In this document: in pieces, positions 1 through 9,077 of the stretch | Layout: each line of letters opens with the position of its first letter | Numbering within the stretch: position 1 is the stretch's first letter | From: DATJOJ01 sp035507035 | GTDB lineage: Bacteria > Acidobacteriota > Terriglobia > Terriglobales > Acidobacteriaceae | DNA: 64,000 bases | Assembly (NCBI GenBank): GCA_035507035.1 | Contig: DATJOJ010000061.1 | Span: forward strand, 178,527 to 242,526 | Direction: 5' to 3' | Made by a program: the position numbers and the translations under genes | The notes under the pieces: generated by a model | Told to the model about the DNA's origin: nothing | Databases searched by the model: none | Seen by the model: the letters and a program-made list of their open reading frames with translations, nothing else

Positions 1-1641
1 GTTGGAATTGCGTTGGCAGGCAAGCTGAACAATAAAAGCTACAAGACTTTCTGCATTATGGGTGACGGAGAGCAGCAGGAAGGCCAGGTCTGGGAAGCCG
101 CCATGGAAGCCGGCCACTACAGGCTCGACAACCTGGTCGGAATCATTGACTACAACCGCCTGCAGATCGACGGCTGGGTTTCAGATGTCATGAACGTGGA
201 CCCGCTGGAAGAAAAATACGCTAGCTTCGGCTGGGAGGTCGCACGCATCAACGGTCATGACATGGCGGAAGTGGTCGATGCCCTGGAGGCAGCAAAAGGC
301 GCGACCGGCAAGCCCACATTGATTCTTGCCGATACCGTGAAAGGCAAGGGCATAAGCTTTATTGAAAACATCGCCGGCTGGCACGGCAAAGTGCCTACTT
401 ACGAAGAAATGGCCAAGGGCCTGGCAGAGCTTGGATTGACCGACCGCATTCCCGTGCATCATCTCTTGGAAAAAGCCAAAAAATATCAAGTGGAAGTCGA
501 TAGTAAGCTCGACGCGAAGATGCCTCATTTCAGCCGCAATTTCTGGTGGAATGCCGGCGACACCATGAAAGTGCAGATGCAGCCAACCCGCATGGGCTTC
601 GGCCAAAGCCTGGCAACGAACGGTGGCGACGAGCGAGTAGTTTGTCTTGGGCTCGACATTTCTGGATCAATCACCATTAGCGAGTTTTATGCTAATAAGC
701 CCGAGCGTAAGAAGCGCTGGCTGAGCATGGGCATCGCCGAGCAATCGGCTACTGCGGTCGCCGCGGGATTAGCAAAAGAAGGCAAGTTGCCTGTGTTCGG
801 TACCTACGCAACCTTCGCAGCGGCGCGAAATCTCGATCAGATTCGCACTTCGGTTTGCTACGGAAATTTCAATGTGCTGATTGCGGGAGCGCACGGCGGC
901 GTTTCTGTCGGCCCGGATGGCGCGACTCATCAGGCGCTGGAGGATCTGTTTGCCATGTGCGGCTTGCCGAACATGTCGGTCGTGGTTCCCTGCGACGTAG
1001 TCGAAACCCGCAAAGCAACCGACTATTTGCTCCTGAAACATCGAGGGCCAAAATACATTCGATTCGCGCGTGAGGCCACGCCCATTGTTACTAATCAGCA
1101 CACGCCGTTCGAATTTGGTAAGGCGAATGTTATCCGCTTCCGCGGCGAAGACCCCAACTTCTCCGATGCATTCGAGCAAATTCCGGCTGCCGATCACGAA
1201 AATGAACATGAAGATCTGACCATCATCGCCTGTGGTCCGATGGTGCCCGAGGCCATGCGGGCGGCCTGGATCCTAAAGACGGACTTCGGATACGAAACTC
1301 GTGTCATCAATCTTCACACGCTCAAGCCGATCGACGAAGCCGCAATCCTGCGCGCCGCCCGTGAAACCGGAGTCATCGTCACTGCTGAGGAGCACCAGAT
1401 CGGGGCGCTGGCCTGGCGCGTGAGCGGCGTAATCACGGAATCTAGTCTTGCCGGTCCCGTGCTTACGGGCGCGATTGGCGTAAAAGATCGTTTTGGCGAT
1501 TCCGGAGCCCCCTGGGAGTTAATCAAAGAGTTCGAAGTCAGCGCCGAGCACATCGCGAAAAAAGCGGTTGAACTCATCGATCGAAAGCGCGGTCACGTAA
1601 CGACGGCGGAAATCCTCTTCGAAGAATCCTGGTCCCGGTAA
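1..1641 (+). CDS. tkt: Transketolase, 5' end outside window
   Basis: Transketolase moves two-carbon ketol units between sugar phosphates in the non-oxidative pentose phosphate pathway, using thiamine diphosphate (ThDP). The frame is open from base 1, so the true start lies upstream; a TTG at 13 is internal (the residues just before it still fit the family). The ThDP/metal motif GDGEQQEG lies near codon 21 and ends in the expected DYN about 27 residues later. The pyrimidine-binding and C-terminal domains follow, with GIAEQ, GTYATF and GAHGGVSVGPDGATHQ. Only about 100-130 N-terminal residues appear to be missing, judged from typical transketolases. The hydroxyacid dehydrogenase gene follows on the same strand after about 115 bases. 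Identity is secure; the symbol assumes this is the housekeeping copy. Confidence 0.93.
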   Translation, partial: VGIALAGKLNNKSYKTFCIMGDGEQQEGQVWEAAMEAGHYRLDNLVGIIDYNRLQIDGWVSDVMNVDPLEEKYASFGWEVARINGHDMAEVVDALEAAKGATGKPTLILADTVKGKGISFIENIAGWHGKVPTYEEMAKGLAELGLTDRIPVHHLLEKAKKYQVEVDSKLDAKMPHFSRNFWWNAGDTMKVQMQPTRMGFGQSLATNGGDERVVCLGLDISGSITISEFYANKPERKKRWLSMGIAEQSATAVAAGLAKEGKLPVFGTYATFAAARNLDQIRTSVCYGNFNVLIAGAHGGVSVGPDGATHQALEDLFAMCGLPNMSVVVPCDVVETRKATDYLLLKHRGPKYIRFAREATPIVTNQHTPFEFGKANVIRFRGEDPNFSDAFEQIPAADHENEHEDLTIIACGPMVPEAMRAAWILKTDFGYETRVINLHTLKPIDEAAILRAARETGVIVTAEEHQIGALAWRVSGVITESSLAGPVLTGAIGVKDRFGDSGAPWELIKEFEVSAEHIAKKAVELIDRKRGHVTTAEILFEESWSR

Positions 1642-1756
1642 AGCTGCGACCGCCGGCCGCTGAGCCACGCCACAGGCTTCTGCTCCATTCCAAAGATCGC
1701 GCTGGAAATTGCGCCACAATCTGCGTAAAATCTGCAAATTCTTCCGGCTGAGAACC

Positions 1757-2866
1757 ATGACTAAGAAACTTCGCGTCTTTGCCACTTGTGATATTGGCGA
1801 ATCCGTCGGCCTGTTGCGCCAGCGCGGCTACGAAGTCGAGGTCTATCCCGAGCCGGAGGCTCCGCCCAAGAGTCTGATTATCGGTAAGGTGAAATCCGGC
1901 GTAGACGGCCTGATCACCACTCTCCGCGATCCCATCGACGCCGAAGTATTCGAAGCGGGGAAGGGTACGCTTAAAGTCGTGGCCCAGATTGCCGTTGGCT
2001 TCGACAACATCAATCGCGCCGATGCCAATCGTTACAAGGTTCCTTTCACCCACACTGCTGACGTGCTAACCGAAGCGACGGCCGAATTCGCATTCTTCAT
2101 GATGGGCGTCTTGGCGCGAAAGATGTGGAGTGCCGAGCATCTGACCCGCGAAAACCAGTGGGCATACTGGCATCCGTATTTGCCTTATCTCGGTGATGAA
2201 GTTACCGGCAAAACCATCGCAGTCATCGGGACCGGTCGCATTGGGCAGGCGTTGATCAAGAAATGCACCGGCTTCGACATGAACATTCTTTGCTACGACC
2301 CGGTGTATCAGAATCAAGACTTCGTAAACGCTGTGCAGGAGACAAAAGACCTGCGCCACGCCAAAGGGTTTTCGCAGGACAAAACCTGGATCAAGTATGT
2401 GCCCCTAGAGGAAGCTCTCAGCGAGGCCGACTTCGTCAGCATTCACGTGCCGCTCTTGCGTGAAGGCGAAAGCACAACTTCCACCTATCATTTCATCAAC
2501 GAGCGCACCTTAAAAATGATGAAGCCCACCGCCTATTTGATCAATGACTCCCGTGGCCCTGTGGTCGATGAACTCGCCGTCGTGAAAGCGCTGAAAGAGA
2601 ATTGGATTGCCGGCGCGGCACTCGACGTTTATGAAAAAGAGCCGCTGCCTCACGATTCGCCCTTGCGCGACCCTGCTCTCGAGGACCGCCTGCGGCTGTA
2701 CCCCCATTTTGCCAGCGCCGCGCGCCTGACGCGTTTGTCGCCGGATCCCAATCGTGGTATGGCCGGACGCTGTGTGCAGGGGCTGATCGATGTTCTGGAA
2801 GGAAACTACGGCGGCGATGTCACGAAGATGCCGTATGTGGTGAATAAGGAAGCGTTCGCGAAGTAG
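1757..2866 (+). CDS. D-isomer-specific 2-hydroxyacid dehydrogenase
   Basis: A cytoplasmic NAD(P)-dependent dehydrogenase of about 369 residues that interconverts a 2-keto acid and a D-2-hydroxy acid. The substrate cannot be read from the sequence; glyoxylate/hydroxypyruvate or phosphoglycerate-type substrates are possible. The Rossmann signature GTGRIG is near residue 158. The catalytic Arg is in NDSRGP (about 266), the Glu in DVYEKEP (about 293) and the His in LYPHFAS (about 317). I start at ATG 1757 (MTKKLRVFATCD) rather than the in-frame upstream start at 1709, because the family begins with a short strand like KKLRVFAT. The gene ends tail-to-tail with the glycosyltransferase gene, with a hairpin between them. 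Confidence 0.88.
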   Translation: MTKKLRVFATCDIGESVGLLRQRGYEVEVYPEPEAPPKSLIIGKVKSGVDGLITTLRDPIDAEVFEAGKGTLKVVAQIAVGFDNINRADANRYKVPFTHTADVLTEATAEFAFFMMGVLARKMWSAEHLTRENQWAYWHPYLPYLGDEVTGKTIAVIGTGRIGQALIKKCTGFDMNILCYDPVYQNQDFVNAVQETKDLRHAKGFSQDKTWIKYVPLEEALSEADFVSIHVPLLREGESTTSTYHFINERTLKMMKPTAYLINDSRGPVVDELAVVKALKENWIAGAALDVYEKEPLPHDSPLRDPALEDRLRLYPHFASAARLTRLSPDPNRGMAGRCVQGLIDVLEGNYGGDVTKMPYVVNKEAFAK

Positions 2867-2878
2867 GCGTCGATGGAG

Positions 2879-2900
2879 GACGGGCGTCTCCTCGCCCGTC
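2879..2900. terminator. GC-rich hairpin between convergent genes
   Basis: Perfect 8-bp stem, GACGGGCG (2879-2886) with CGCCCGTC (2893-2900), and a 6-base loop. It sits between two genes that end toward each other, so a bidirectional transcript end is likely. There is no T-tract on either side, so it could instead be a dispersed palindrome. Confidence 0.4.
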
Positions 2901-2905
2901 TGCTT

Positions 2906-3886
2906 CTACTCCGACACGCTGTGTTCCTCGCTGCTCTGGGAGCGCAACACTCGATCTACATAGTATGGCGCACGGCGAGCCGGTTCGTAGAAGTGCCGCA
3001 CCTGCATCTCGCCGAGCAAGCCCACGGCAAGCATATTGAGCCCAGCGAGCAGCAGAACCGCTGCAAAAATCATCAGGGGGCCGTGCTGAGTCATTACATC
3101 GGCGTGGTTCAAGAATTTTTCTACCAGCAACCAGCCGGTCACTCCGCTTCCCCCCAAGATACTCAACATACCTACCGTGCCAAAAAAATGCAGCGGCCGC
3201 GACAGATAACGCAGCAGGAAGCGAATCGTCATCAAGTCAAAGAACACTCGGAAGGTTCGCGAGATACCGTAGTGCGACGCGCCGCGCTCACGATTGATAT
3301 TGCGAATCGGGACTTCGCAGATCGACGCGCCATACCAGGACGCCAGCGCGGGAATGAAACGGTGCAGCTCTCCGTAAAGTGGAACCTGATCGAGAATCTC
3401 ACGCCGATAGGCTTTGAATGTGGTTCCAAAGTCATGAATATCGACACCGCTTAGCTTGGCCATCACCCAGTTGGCGCAGCGCGAAGGAATACGGCGCAGC
3501 CAAAGGTTATCGATGCGCGTCTTTCGCCATCCGCTGACGATGTCGTAACCCTCGGCAATTTTCTCCAGAAAAATAGGGATGTCGGCTGGATCATGCTGCA
3601 GATCGCCATCCATCGCGATGATGTATTCGCCGCGGGCGTGGTCGAATCCGGCGGCCAGCGCAGAAGTCTGTCCGAAATTGCGCCGCAGGCGAACCACTGT
3701 GACGCGGCTATCCACCGAAGCGATCGAACGCAGCAGATTAAAGGTCCGGTCGCGGGAACCGTCGTCGACCAAGATCATTTCGAAGCTCTCGCCACTCGCC
3801 TCCATGACCACCTTCACGCGGTCGTAAAGTTCGGTGACATTTTCCTGTTCATTGTGCAGGGGTACGACGATAGAGAACCTAGGCAT
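2906..3886 (-). CDS. Family 2 glycosyltransferase with C-terminal membrane anchors
   Basis: A 326-residue GT2 enzyme of the polyprenyl-phosphate sugar transferase type (DPM1 / ArnC / GtrB-like). These enzymes move a sugar from a nucleotide sugar to undecaprenyl phosphate at the cytoplasmic face of the inner membrane, for envelope glycans. The N-terminal GT-A fold begins SIVVPLHNEQENV; DDGSRD follows near residue 41 and the metal-binding DGDLQHD near 93. The late basic motif RERGASHYG precedes the C-terminal helices. Two hydrophobic segments lie around residues 230-255 and 272-295. There is no envelope-glycan operon beside it, so the sugar is unknown. Confidence 0.85.
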   Translation of the reverse strand: MPRFSIVVPLHNEQENVTELYDRVKVVMEASGESFEMILVDDGSRDRTFNLLRSIASVDSRVTVVRLRRNFGQTSALAAGFDHARGEYIIAMDGDLQHDPADIPIFLEKIAEGYDIVSGWRKTRIDNLWLRRIPSRCANWVMAKLSGVDIHDFGTTFKAYRREILDQVPLYGELHRFIPALASWYGASICEVPIRNINRERGASHYGISRTFRVFFDLMTIRFLLRYLSRPLHFFGTVGMLSILGGSGVTGWLLVEKFLNHADVMTQHGPLMIFAAVLLLAGLNMLAVGLLGEMQVRHFYEPARRAPYYVDRVLRSQSSEEHSVSE

Positions 3887-4068
3887 GGGAAGCTCTATTA
3901 TAGAGCCTGGTACGCCGTGGGATGGCCCGGAATCTGCATTTTAGGGAAAACTCTGGAAACCAGAACGATAACACTGGTCGGGTCTTTTTTGTTGTATCTT
4001 CAACCTTTACCTGATGGAGGGCGTTTCCTGTGATGAACTTGACGGTTCTTGGGAGGGGGGTCTCCTCG

Positions 4069-4215
4069 ATGGACAACACCGTAATGATTTGTTTCGGCAG
4101 CGTAATCGCAACCATGACCGCTTTGTGTTTCATGGAGCTTCGCCGCATTCGCCGGAGACTGGACGGAACAAGCTCGTCACAAGTGGCAAAGTCGCAGGTT
4201 CCTGCCGCGGGTTAG
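4069..4215 (+). CDS. Tiny single-pass membrane protein, unknown function
   Basis: A 48-residue reading frame starting MDNTVMICFG. One hydrophobic helix (about residues 4-22) is followed by a basic tail rich in Arg (ELRRIRRRL). The ATG at 4069 has a strong ribosome site, GGAGGGGGG at 4052-4060, eight bases upstream. The same frame also has a GTG/ATG at 4030/4033 with a weaker GGAGG, which would add 12-13 residues. I do not recognise the family. It resembles the small protein at 8783-8968 only in layout (short N-terminus, one helix, polar tail). Confidence 0.5.
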   Translation: MDNTVMICFGSVIATMTALCFMELRRIRRRLDGTSSSQVAKSQVPAAG

Positions 4216-4273
4216 TCTCGACGCTGGGTGAGCGCTTTCCGCGGTGGTCACTGGTTCTCTGCTTAGTGTCTGC

Positions 4274-4305
4274 TTGACATTCTCACCTGCCCAATCGCCT
4301 ATAAT
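4274..4305 (+). promoter_or_regulatory. Possible promoter for the amidase gene
   Basis: TTGACA at 4274-4279 and TATAAT at 4300-4305 both match the sigma-70 consensus exactly and lie 44-75 bases upstream of the start at 4349. The spacer is 20 bases, longer than the usual 16-18, so strength is doubtful. Confidence 0.35.
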
Positions 4306-4348
4306 TTCGCTTTTCATCATTCCAGGGAAATTTCAAGGAGAAGCAGAA

Positions 4349-5983
4349 TTGAGTAATATCGATTGTCTTTCCCTGCCGCGTCGAACTTTTTTAAAACGAA
4401 GCCTTCTGACCGGCGCAGCGCTGATGCCCGCCTTGGGGGCAGCTCGCGGACTGGTTCCATCGCCAAGCCCGCAGGATCAGGTGAAGTCGTTTGACCTGGA
4501 AGAAATCTCCATCTCCGATCTTCAGGACGGGATGGCTTCGGGCAAATACACCGCGCTCTCGATCACGGAGAAATATTTGACGCGGATCGAAGAAATCGAC
4601 CGCAACGGCCCGAGATTGACCAGTGTGATCGAAACAAATCCCGATGCCGTGGCCATCGCCGAGGCAGCCGACAAGGAACGAAAAGCCGGCCAAACACGCG
4701 GACCTTTGCATGGAATTCCAGTTCTGATCAAAGACAACATCGATACCGCCGACCGCATGCAAACTACTGCCGGCTCGCTGGCGTTACTCGGATCGAAGCC
4801 CAAGGAGGATTCCTTCGTTGCGCAAAAACTGCGTGAAGCGGGTGCGGTGATTCTGGGCAAAACCAACCTCAGCGAGTGGGCCAACATTCGCTCCAGCCAT
4901 TCGAGCAGCGGGTGGAGTGGGCGAGGCGGCCTATGCAAGAATCCTTACGCTTTGGATCGTAACGCTTGCGGTTCGAGTTCGGGATCGGGCGCAGCGACAT
5001 CGGCCAATCTTTGCGCAGCTGCGGTCGGCACCGAGACCGATGGCTCAGTTGTGTGTCCTTCGTCGTCGAACGGCCTTGTTGGAATCAAGCCGACGCTTGG
5101 CTTGATTAGCCGCGCGGGAATCATTCCCATCTCGCACAGTCAGGACACAGCCGGACCTATGGCGCGAAGCGTGCGCGACGCCGCGATTTTGCTGGGTGCG
5201 CTAGCTGGGGTTGACCCACGCGACAGCGCGACAGCGGCCAGCATGGGGAAAATCGCGATGGATTACACCAGCTACCTGGATCCGAATGGGTTGCGCGGTG
5301 CGCGCATCGGCGTGGCGCGAAAATATTTTGGCTTCAATGATGCCGTCGACAAATTGATGGAAGAAATCATCGGGGTAATAAAAAGCCAGGGCGCTGAGAT
5401 CATCGATCCCGCCGACTTGCCCTCGCACGGAAAATTCAACGACACCGAGTTCACCGTATTGCAATACGAATTGAAAGCCGATTTGAACGCGTATCTCGCG
5501 AACCGGCCGGGCGCGCCCTCATCGTTGAAAGACGTAATTGACTTTAATGATCGCAATCGCGCGAAGGAAATGCCTTATTTCGGGCAGGACATTTTTCTGA
5601 AAGCCGAAGCCAAAGGCCCGTTGAGTTCCAAGGAGTACACCGACGCCTTGGAGGCCTGTCAGCGACTCGCGCGCAAGGAAGGCATCGACGCAGTGATGGA
5701 CGAGCACAAGCTCGATGCGATCATGGCCCCAACAGCCGGGCCAGCGTGGCTGACCGATCTGGTCAATGGTGATAACGCCGCGGGAGGCAGCTCTAACGCT
5801 GCAGCCGTCGCCGGATATCCCGATATCACTGTGCCAGCGGGATACATTTTTGGCTTGCCGGTGGGCGTGTCATTCTTCGGCCGCGCCTGGAGCGAGCCGA
5901 CACTGCTGAAGATCGCGTATGGCTTCGAGCAAGCGACGAGAGTGAGAAAGGCGCCGTCGTTTCTGGCAACGGCGAAGATCTAG
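4349..5983 (+). CDS. Tat-exported amidase-signature hydrolase
   Basis: An amidase-signature family enzyme of about 544 residues that hydrolyses amide bonds with a Ser-cisSer-Lys triad. The Lys is in PVLIKDNID (about 128), the glycine/serine loop is GSSSGSGA (about 208) and the nucleophile region is GTETDGSVV (about 233). The N-terminus has a twin-arginine signal, RRTFLK at residues 11-16, followed by a hydrophobic stretch, so it should be exported folded. I use the TTG at 4349, which has AAGGAG eight bases upstream and puts the Arg pair in the right place. The frame is open further upstream, but that part reads as non-coding and carries the possible promoter. The substrate is unknown; the family includes peptide amidases. 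Confidence 0.9.
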   Translation: MSNIDCLSLPRRTFLKRSLLTGAALMPALGAARGLVPSPSPQDQVKSFDLEEISISDLQDGMASGKYTALSITEKYLTRIEEIDRNGPRLTSVIETNPDAVAIAEAADKERKAGQTRGPLHGIPVLIKDNIDTADRMQTTAGSLALLGSKPKEDSFVAQKLREAGAVILGKTNLSEWANIRSSHSSSGWSGRGGLCKNPYALDRNACGSSSGSGAATSANLCAAAVGTETDGSVVCPSSSNGLVGIKPTLGLISRAGIIPISHSQDTAGPMARSVRDAAILLGALAGVDPRDSATAASMGKIAMDYTSYLDPNGLRGARIGVARKYFGFNDAVDKLMEEIIGVIKSQGAEIIDPADLPSHGKFNDTEFTVLQYELKADLNAYLANRPGAPSSLKDVIDFNDRNRAKEMPYFGQDIFLKAEAKGPLSSKEYTDALEACQRLARKEGIDAVMDEHKLDAIMAPTAGPAWLTDLVNGDNAAGGSSNAAAVAGYPDITVPAGYIFGLPVGVSFFGRAWSEPTLLKIAYGFEQATRVRKAPSFLATAKI

Positions 5984-6026
5984 GCCTCCCCGATCCTTCC
6001 ACGAGCAAACAGAAAACTGGGAGTGC

Positions 6027-6059
6027 CCCATCCTTTTGCGCACGTTGCGAAAGCGTGGG
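6027..6059. terminator. Imperfect palindrome between convergent genes
   Basis: Arms 6027-6039 and 6047-6059 pair as CCCA/TGGG and CTTTTGC/GCGAAAG (one wobble), with a 2-base mismatch between the two blocks and a 7-base loop. It lies between the ends of the amidase and permease genes and may stop transcription from both. No T-tract is present, so a dispersed repeat is equally possible. Confidence 0.35.
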
Positions 6060-6067
6060 AAAGGCGG

Positions 6068-7309
6068 TCATTCGTATCTCAGCGCTTCAATCGGATCCAG
6101 ATTCGCGGCCCGCACGGCAGGGAACATGCCGCTGGCAATTCCGACCAGGCCCAGAATCATCGTCGCTGTCACCAGAATTTTCGGCGCAACCACCAAGTGA
6201 ATATCGCCGGCCGAGGCATGAGAAGCCAAGGCGCTGTACAAAGTCAGCGTACCCACGGAAACAGCAATGATGTACGAGAGCAAGATCCCGCAGACTCCAC
6301 CGACCGCCGTAATTACCAGCGCCTCAGCCAGGAACTGAAAAAGAATATCTCTGCGCCGCGCACCCAGCGCTTTTTCTACCCCGATTTCGCGGGTCCGCTG
6401 CGTCACCGACACCAGCATGATGTTCATCAGTCCCACACCGCCGATGCCGAGCGTGACCGTCCCGATAAACCCCAGCAGGATTTTCAATCCCATGCTGATG
6501 ATGTTGAACTGCGATAACTGTTTTTGCGCATCGAAGACGAACACCGCACGCTCGTCCGAAGGCTTGAAACCGTGCGCCAGGGCAAGCGATTCGCGAATCG
6601 TTTTCGTCAACTTGTCGTGGTCCATCCCCTGCGAATCCAGCCAGATTCCATCGATGTAGTGATTGTCCTTCAGCACATCCATCACGTTGTACGGGATGTA
6701 AACCGAGCGATTGTCGTCATCGTCCCCCTCTTGCATACGCGGGGCGGCTACCCCAACAACCTGAAACGTAACCCCATCGACGCGAATGGACTCTCCAACC
6801 GCTGGCATCCCGGAGAACAGCTTCTCTCGCGCTTCTGAGCCGATGACGGCAAAGAGCCCGTGGCTTAAATTGTCTTGATCGTTGAGAAAACGCCCCTCCG
6901 CCATTTGCAGGTTCCAGATGTCATAAATCGGCGGATCGATGCCCATGACCGGGAAAGTGAATGAGCGGTTGCCATTCTGCACGTTGCTTTGTTTATCCGA
7001 TTCTCTGGAGACATGCCGCACCAGCGGTATCACGTTGCGCAACAATTCCACATCGTCGTTTGTGAACCTCACCGCGACACCCGCCTTGGTGCCGCCCGCT
7101 TGCTCAGAGGTACGGTAAGGAAAAACGCCCACCGCCGTAGCGCCAAAGCTTTCGAAGATATTGTCGATGGCGTGCGCGAAGCCATCGCCATAGGAGAGAA
7201 GTAGAACGACCGTCGCGATACCCCACGCCATGCCGAGCATGGTCAGCAGCGTGCGGCGGACGTCGTGACGCATGGCGCTATAGGCTTGCTCCAGCAAGTC
7301 GCGATGCAC
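6068..7309 (-). CDS. ABC transporter permease, MacB/FtsX type (second of a pair)
   Basis: A 413-residue permease of the MacB/FtsX class. It has one N-terminal helix after MRHDVRRTLLTMLGM, a large periplasmic MacB_PCD domain (about 45-250) and three C-terminal helices. The cytoplasmic loop TQRTREIGVEKALGARRRDI is the ATPase-coupling segment typical of the family. Such proteins usually work with a separate MacB/LolD-type ATPase to move substrates or do mechanical work on envelope partners. No ATPase gene lies next to it. The gene begins 18 bases after the other permease ends, so the two are co-transcribed and probably form a heterodimer. Confidence 0.87.
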   Translation of the reverse strand: MHRDLLEQAYSAMRHDVRRTLLTMLGMAWGIATVVLLLSYGDGFAHAIDNIFESFGATAVGVFPYRTSEQAGGTKAGVAVRFTNDDVELLRNVIPLVRHVSRESDKQSNVQNGNRSFTFPVMGIDPPIYDIWNLQMAEGRFLNDQDNLSHGLFAVIGSEAREKLFSGMPAVGESIRVDGVTFQVVGVAAPRMQEGDDDDNRSVYIPYNVMDVLKDNHYIDGIWLDSQGMDHDKLTKTIRESLALAHGFKPSDERAVFVFDAQKQLSQFNIISMGLKILLGFIGTVTLGIGGVGLMNIMLVSVTQRTREIGVEKALGARRRDILFQFLAEALVITAVGGVCGILLSYIIAVSVGTLTLYSALASHASAGDIHLVVAPKILVTATMILGLVGIASGMFPAVRAANLDPIEALRYE

Positions 7310-7327
7310 GTTACTTTCCTCTCATCG

Positions 7328-8578
7328 TTATTCTCTTCGCAGGGCTTCCACCGGCTGCAGGGTTGCGGCTTTGCGTGCAGGGTACAATCCGGCTACCACT
7401 CCCGCCAGGGCCAATGATCCAATGGCCAACATAGCTGTCGCAGGCACGAGCTTGGGAGTGTCCCATCCGGGCGGCGATGGCAATAACGACAGGAGTGACA
7501 TCAATCCCGCAGCCCCTCCCATCCCGATCATGCCGCTCAGCAAAGTCAAAAAGGCACCTTCCACGAAAAACTGAAACATGATGCTGCGATTGGTTGCTCC
7601 CAAAGCTTTTCGCAGTCCGATTTCCCGTGTCCGATCGGCCACGGCAACCAGCATGATGTTTATGATGCCGATTGCGCCCAGTGCGAGTGTTACCAGTCCA
7701 ACGCTCCCGAGAAACATATTCATCGCATCAAAAATCTTGCCCACTTGGTCCGATGTCTTGACCGTGTCCCACTCGTCGAAGGAATCGAGATTTCTGTAAT
7801 CGAAGCCGTGATTACGCGCAATAATCTTATGCACTTCCAGCTTTGCCGTCTCATTCAGATTGCGCGTGGTGGGTTGGTAGTTGATGAATGAGATGGCATT
7901 GTTAATTTCCCCGACATTGATCGGAGGAAAGAGATCGTGGGTGGTTTGAAATGGGACGAAGATGCGCAAATTGGCGGTGTTGTTATCGCCATGACCAATG
8001 CGCTTCGCTACCCCGATCACTTGAAAGCGGAATCCACCTAGCAGAATGGTGTTACCTACCGCGGGCCGGCCGGGAAACAAATTGCGCTTTGCTTCATCTC
8101 CGAGCACTACGACCAGCCGCTTTTGGCTGTCATCTAGGTCATCGATCCATCGTCCTTCGGCCATCGGCATGTAACGCACGCGGTTAAAATCGGCCGGAAC
8201 CCCCATCAAGCGCCCGCTGCTCTGATAAAAATCGCTAACCGCGCGAATGTCATCGCGGGCGATGACTGGAACAGCCAGCCCCACATCCGGACATTCCGCA
8301 ACAATGTCCTGGTAATCTTTATAAGTCAGGTAGTACTGGCGCAGGCTGGTGAAGCTGCCGTTCACCGCGGGCGCGCGGCCGCCGAAAATAAACAAAACAT
8401 TTTCACCGATTTCGTCAAACTGCTTACGGTTGCCGGAACGAAAACCCTCTCCCAGTCCGACCAACAGTAGTAGCGACCCCACTCCCCAGGCAATCCCGAA
8501 CATGGTCAGGAAAGAGCGCAGCTTGTGCGCCCAGAGGGTGCGCAGCGTCTGGCCGAAAATCTCTAACAGCACACGCAT
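7328..8578 (-). CDS. ABC transporter permease, MacB/FtsX type (first of a pair)
   Basis: A 416-residue paralogue of the next gene with the same plan: N-terminal helix after LWAHKLRSFLTMFGIAWG, periplasmic MacB_PCD domain, then three C-terminal helices. The coupling loop is ADRTREIGLRKALGATNRSI. It is the promoter-proximal gene of a two-gene unit. The pair diverged well before this lineage, because the periplasmic domains share little beyond the family pattern (by eye). Substrate is unknown; with no membrane-fusion protein or ATPase nearby, the partner must be encoded elsewhere. Confidence 0.87.
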   Translation of the reverse strand: MRVLLEIFGQTLRTLWAHKLRSFLTMFGIAWGVGSLLLLVGLGEGFRSGNRKQFDEIGENVLFIFGGRAPAVNGSFTSLRQYYLTYKDYQDIVAECPDVGLAVPVIARDDIRAVSDFYQSSGRLMGVPADFNRVRYMPMAEGRWIDDLDDSQKRLVVVLGDEAKRNLFPGRPAVGNTILLGGFRFQVIGVAKRIGHGDNNTANLRIFVPFQTTHDLFPPINVGEINNAISFINYQPTTRNLNETAKLEVHKIIARNHGFDYRNLDSFDEWDTVKTSDQVGKIFDAMNMFLGSVGLVTLALGAIGIINIMLVAVADRTREIGLRKALGATNRSIMFQFFVEGAFLTLLSGMIGMGGAAGLMSLLSLLPSPPGWDTPKLVPATAMLAIGSLALAGVVAGLYPARKAATLQPVEALRRE

Positions 8579-8709
8579 AATTTCAATCTAACGCGTCGGG
8601 AGGAACCTGTTAAGGCACAGGCCTCCTTGTTTCAGTAGACTCTTACAAATACGAAAGGAAAGCGGCGCTGGTTCCCTTATTTGCAGGTTAAGCGAAAACA
8701 TTTGCACTG

Positions 8710-8738
8710 TTCCCAAGGCACACGATTTTGCCTATAAT
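8710..8738 (+). promoter_or_regulatory. Sigma-70-like promoter for the small gene at 8783
   Basis: A -35-like TTCCCA at 8710-8715 (four of six consensus bases) lies 17 bases before a perfect TATAAT at 8733-8738. Initiation near 8745 would leave a leader of about 38 bases before the ATG at 8783. Confidence 0.45.
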
Positions 8739-8782
8739 CGGGGAGCCTCGCGTGGGGGGTGCTCAAATTTTTTGGGGGAATC

Positions 8783-8968
8783 ATGCATTGGGTCAAAGTG
8801 GCAGCGGAAATTTGGCTTTCTTGTGGTGTGTTGACTCTTATCATCGGCGTCATTTGGACTAACAGAGCAAGTCGCCAAGCGTTACAAGATATCAACCGGA
8901 ACTACTCACCTTCGAACCGTCGCGCAGAATTTGGGACCGCAAGTCTTTCCAAAGTTCCTTCCGCGTGA
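8783..8968 (+). CDS. Small single-pass membrane protein, unknown function
   Basis: A 61-residue protein starting MHWVKVAAEIW. It has one transmembrane helix (about residues 8-27) followed by a polar tail with Arg and Ser. The ATG at 8783 is preceded by GGGGGAA a few bases upstream and by a good promoter. An in-frame start 24 bases earlier has no ribosome site. It stands alone between the permease pair (opposite strand) and the cyclase gene. I do not recognise a family. Confidence 0.55.
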   Translation: MHWVKVAAEIWLSCGVLTLIIGVIWTNRASRQALQDINRNYSPSNRRAEFGTASLSKVPSA

Positions 8969-9077
8969 GTTACTGATCTGCTTACACCAGGGCTGTAAGG
9001 ATTGGCGAAGCAGTTTCGATTGTCTCGATAACTTCGGTAATGGAAGCGCCCCGGCCTTAGGGCCGTAAAATTACGCT

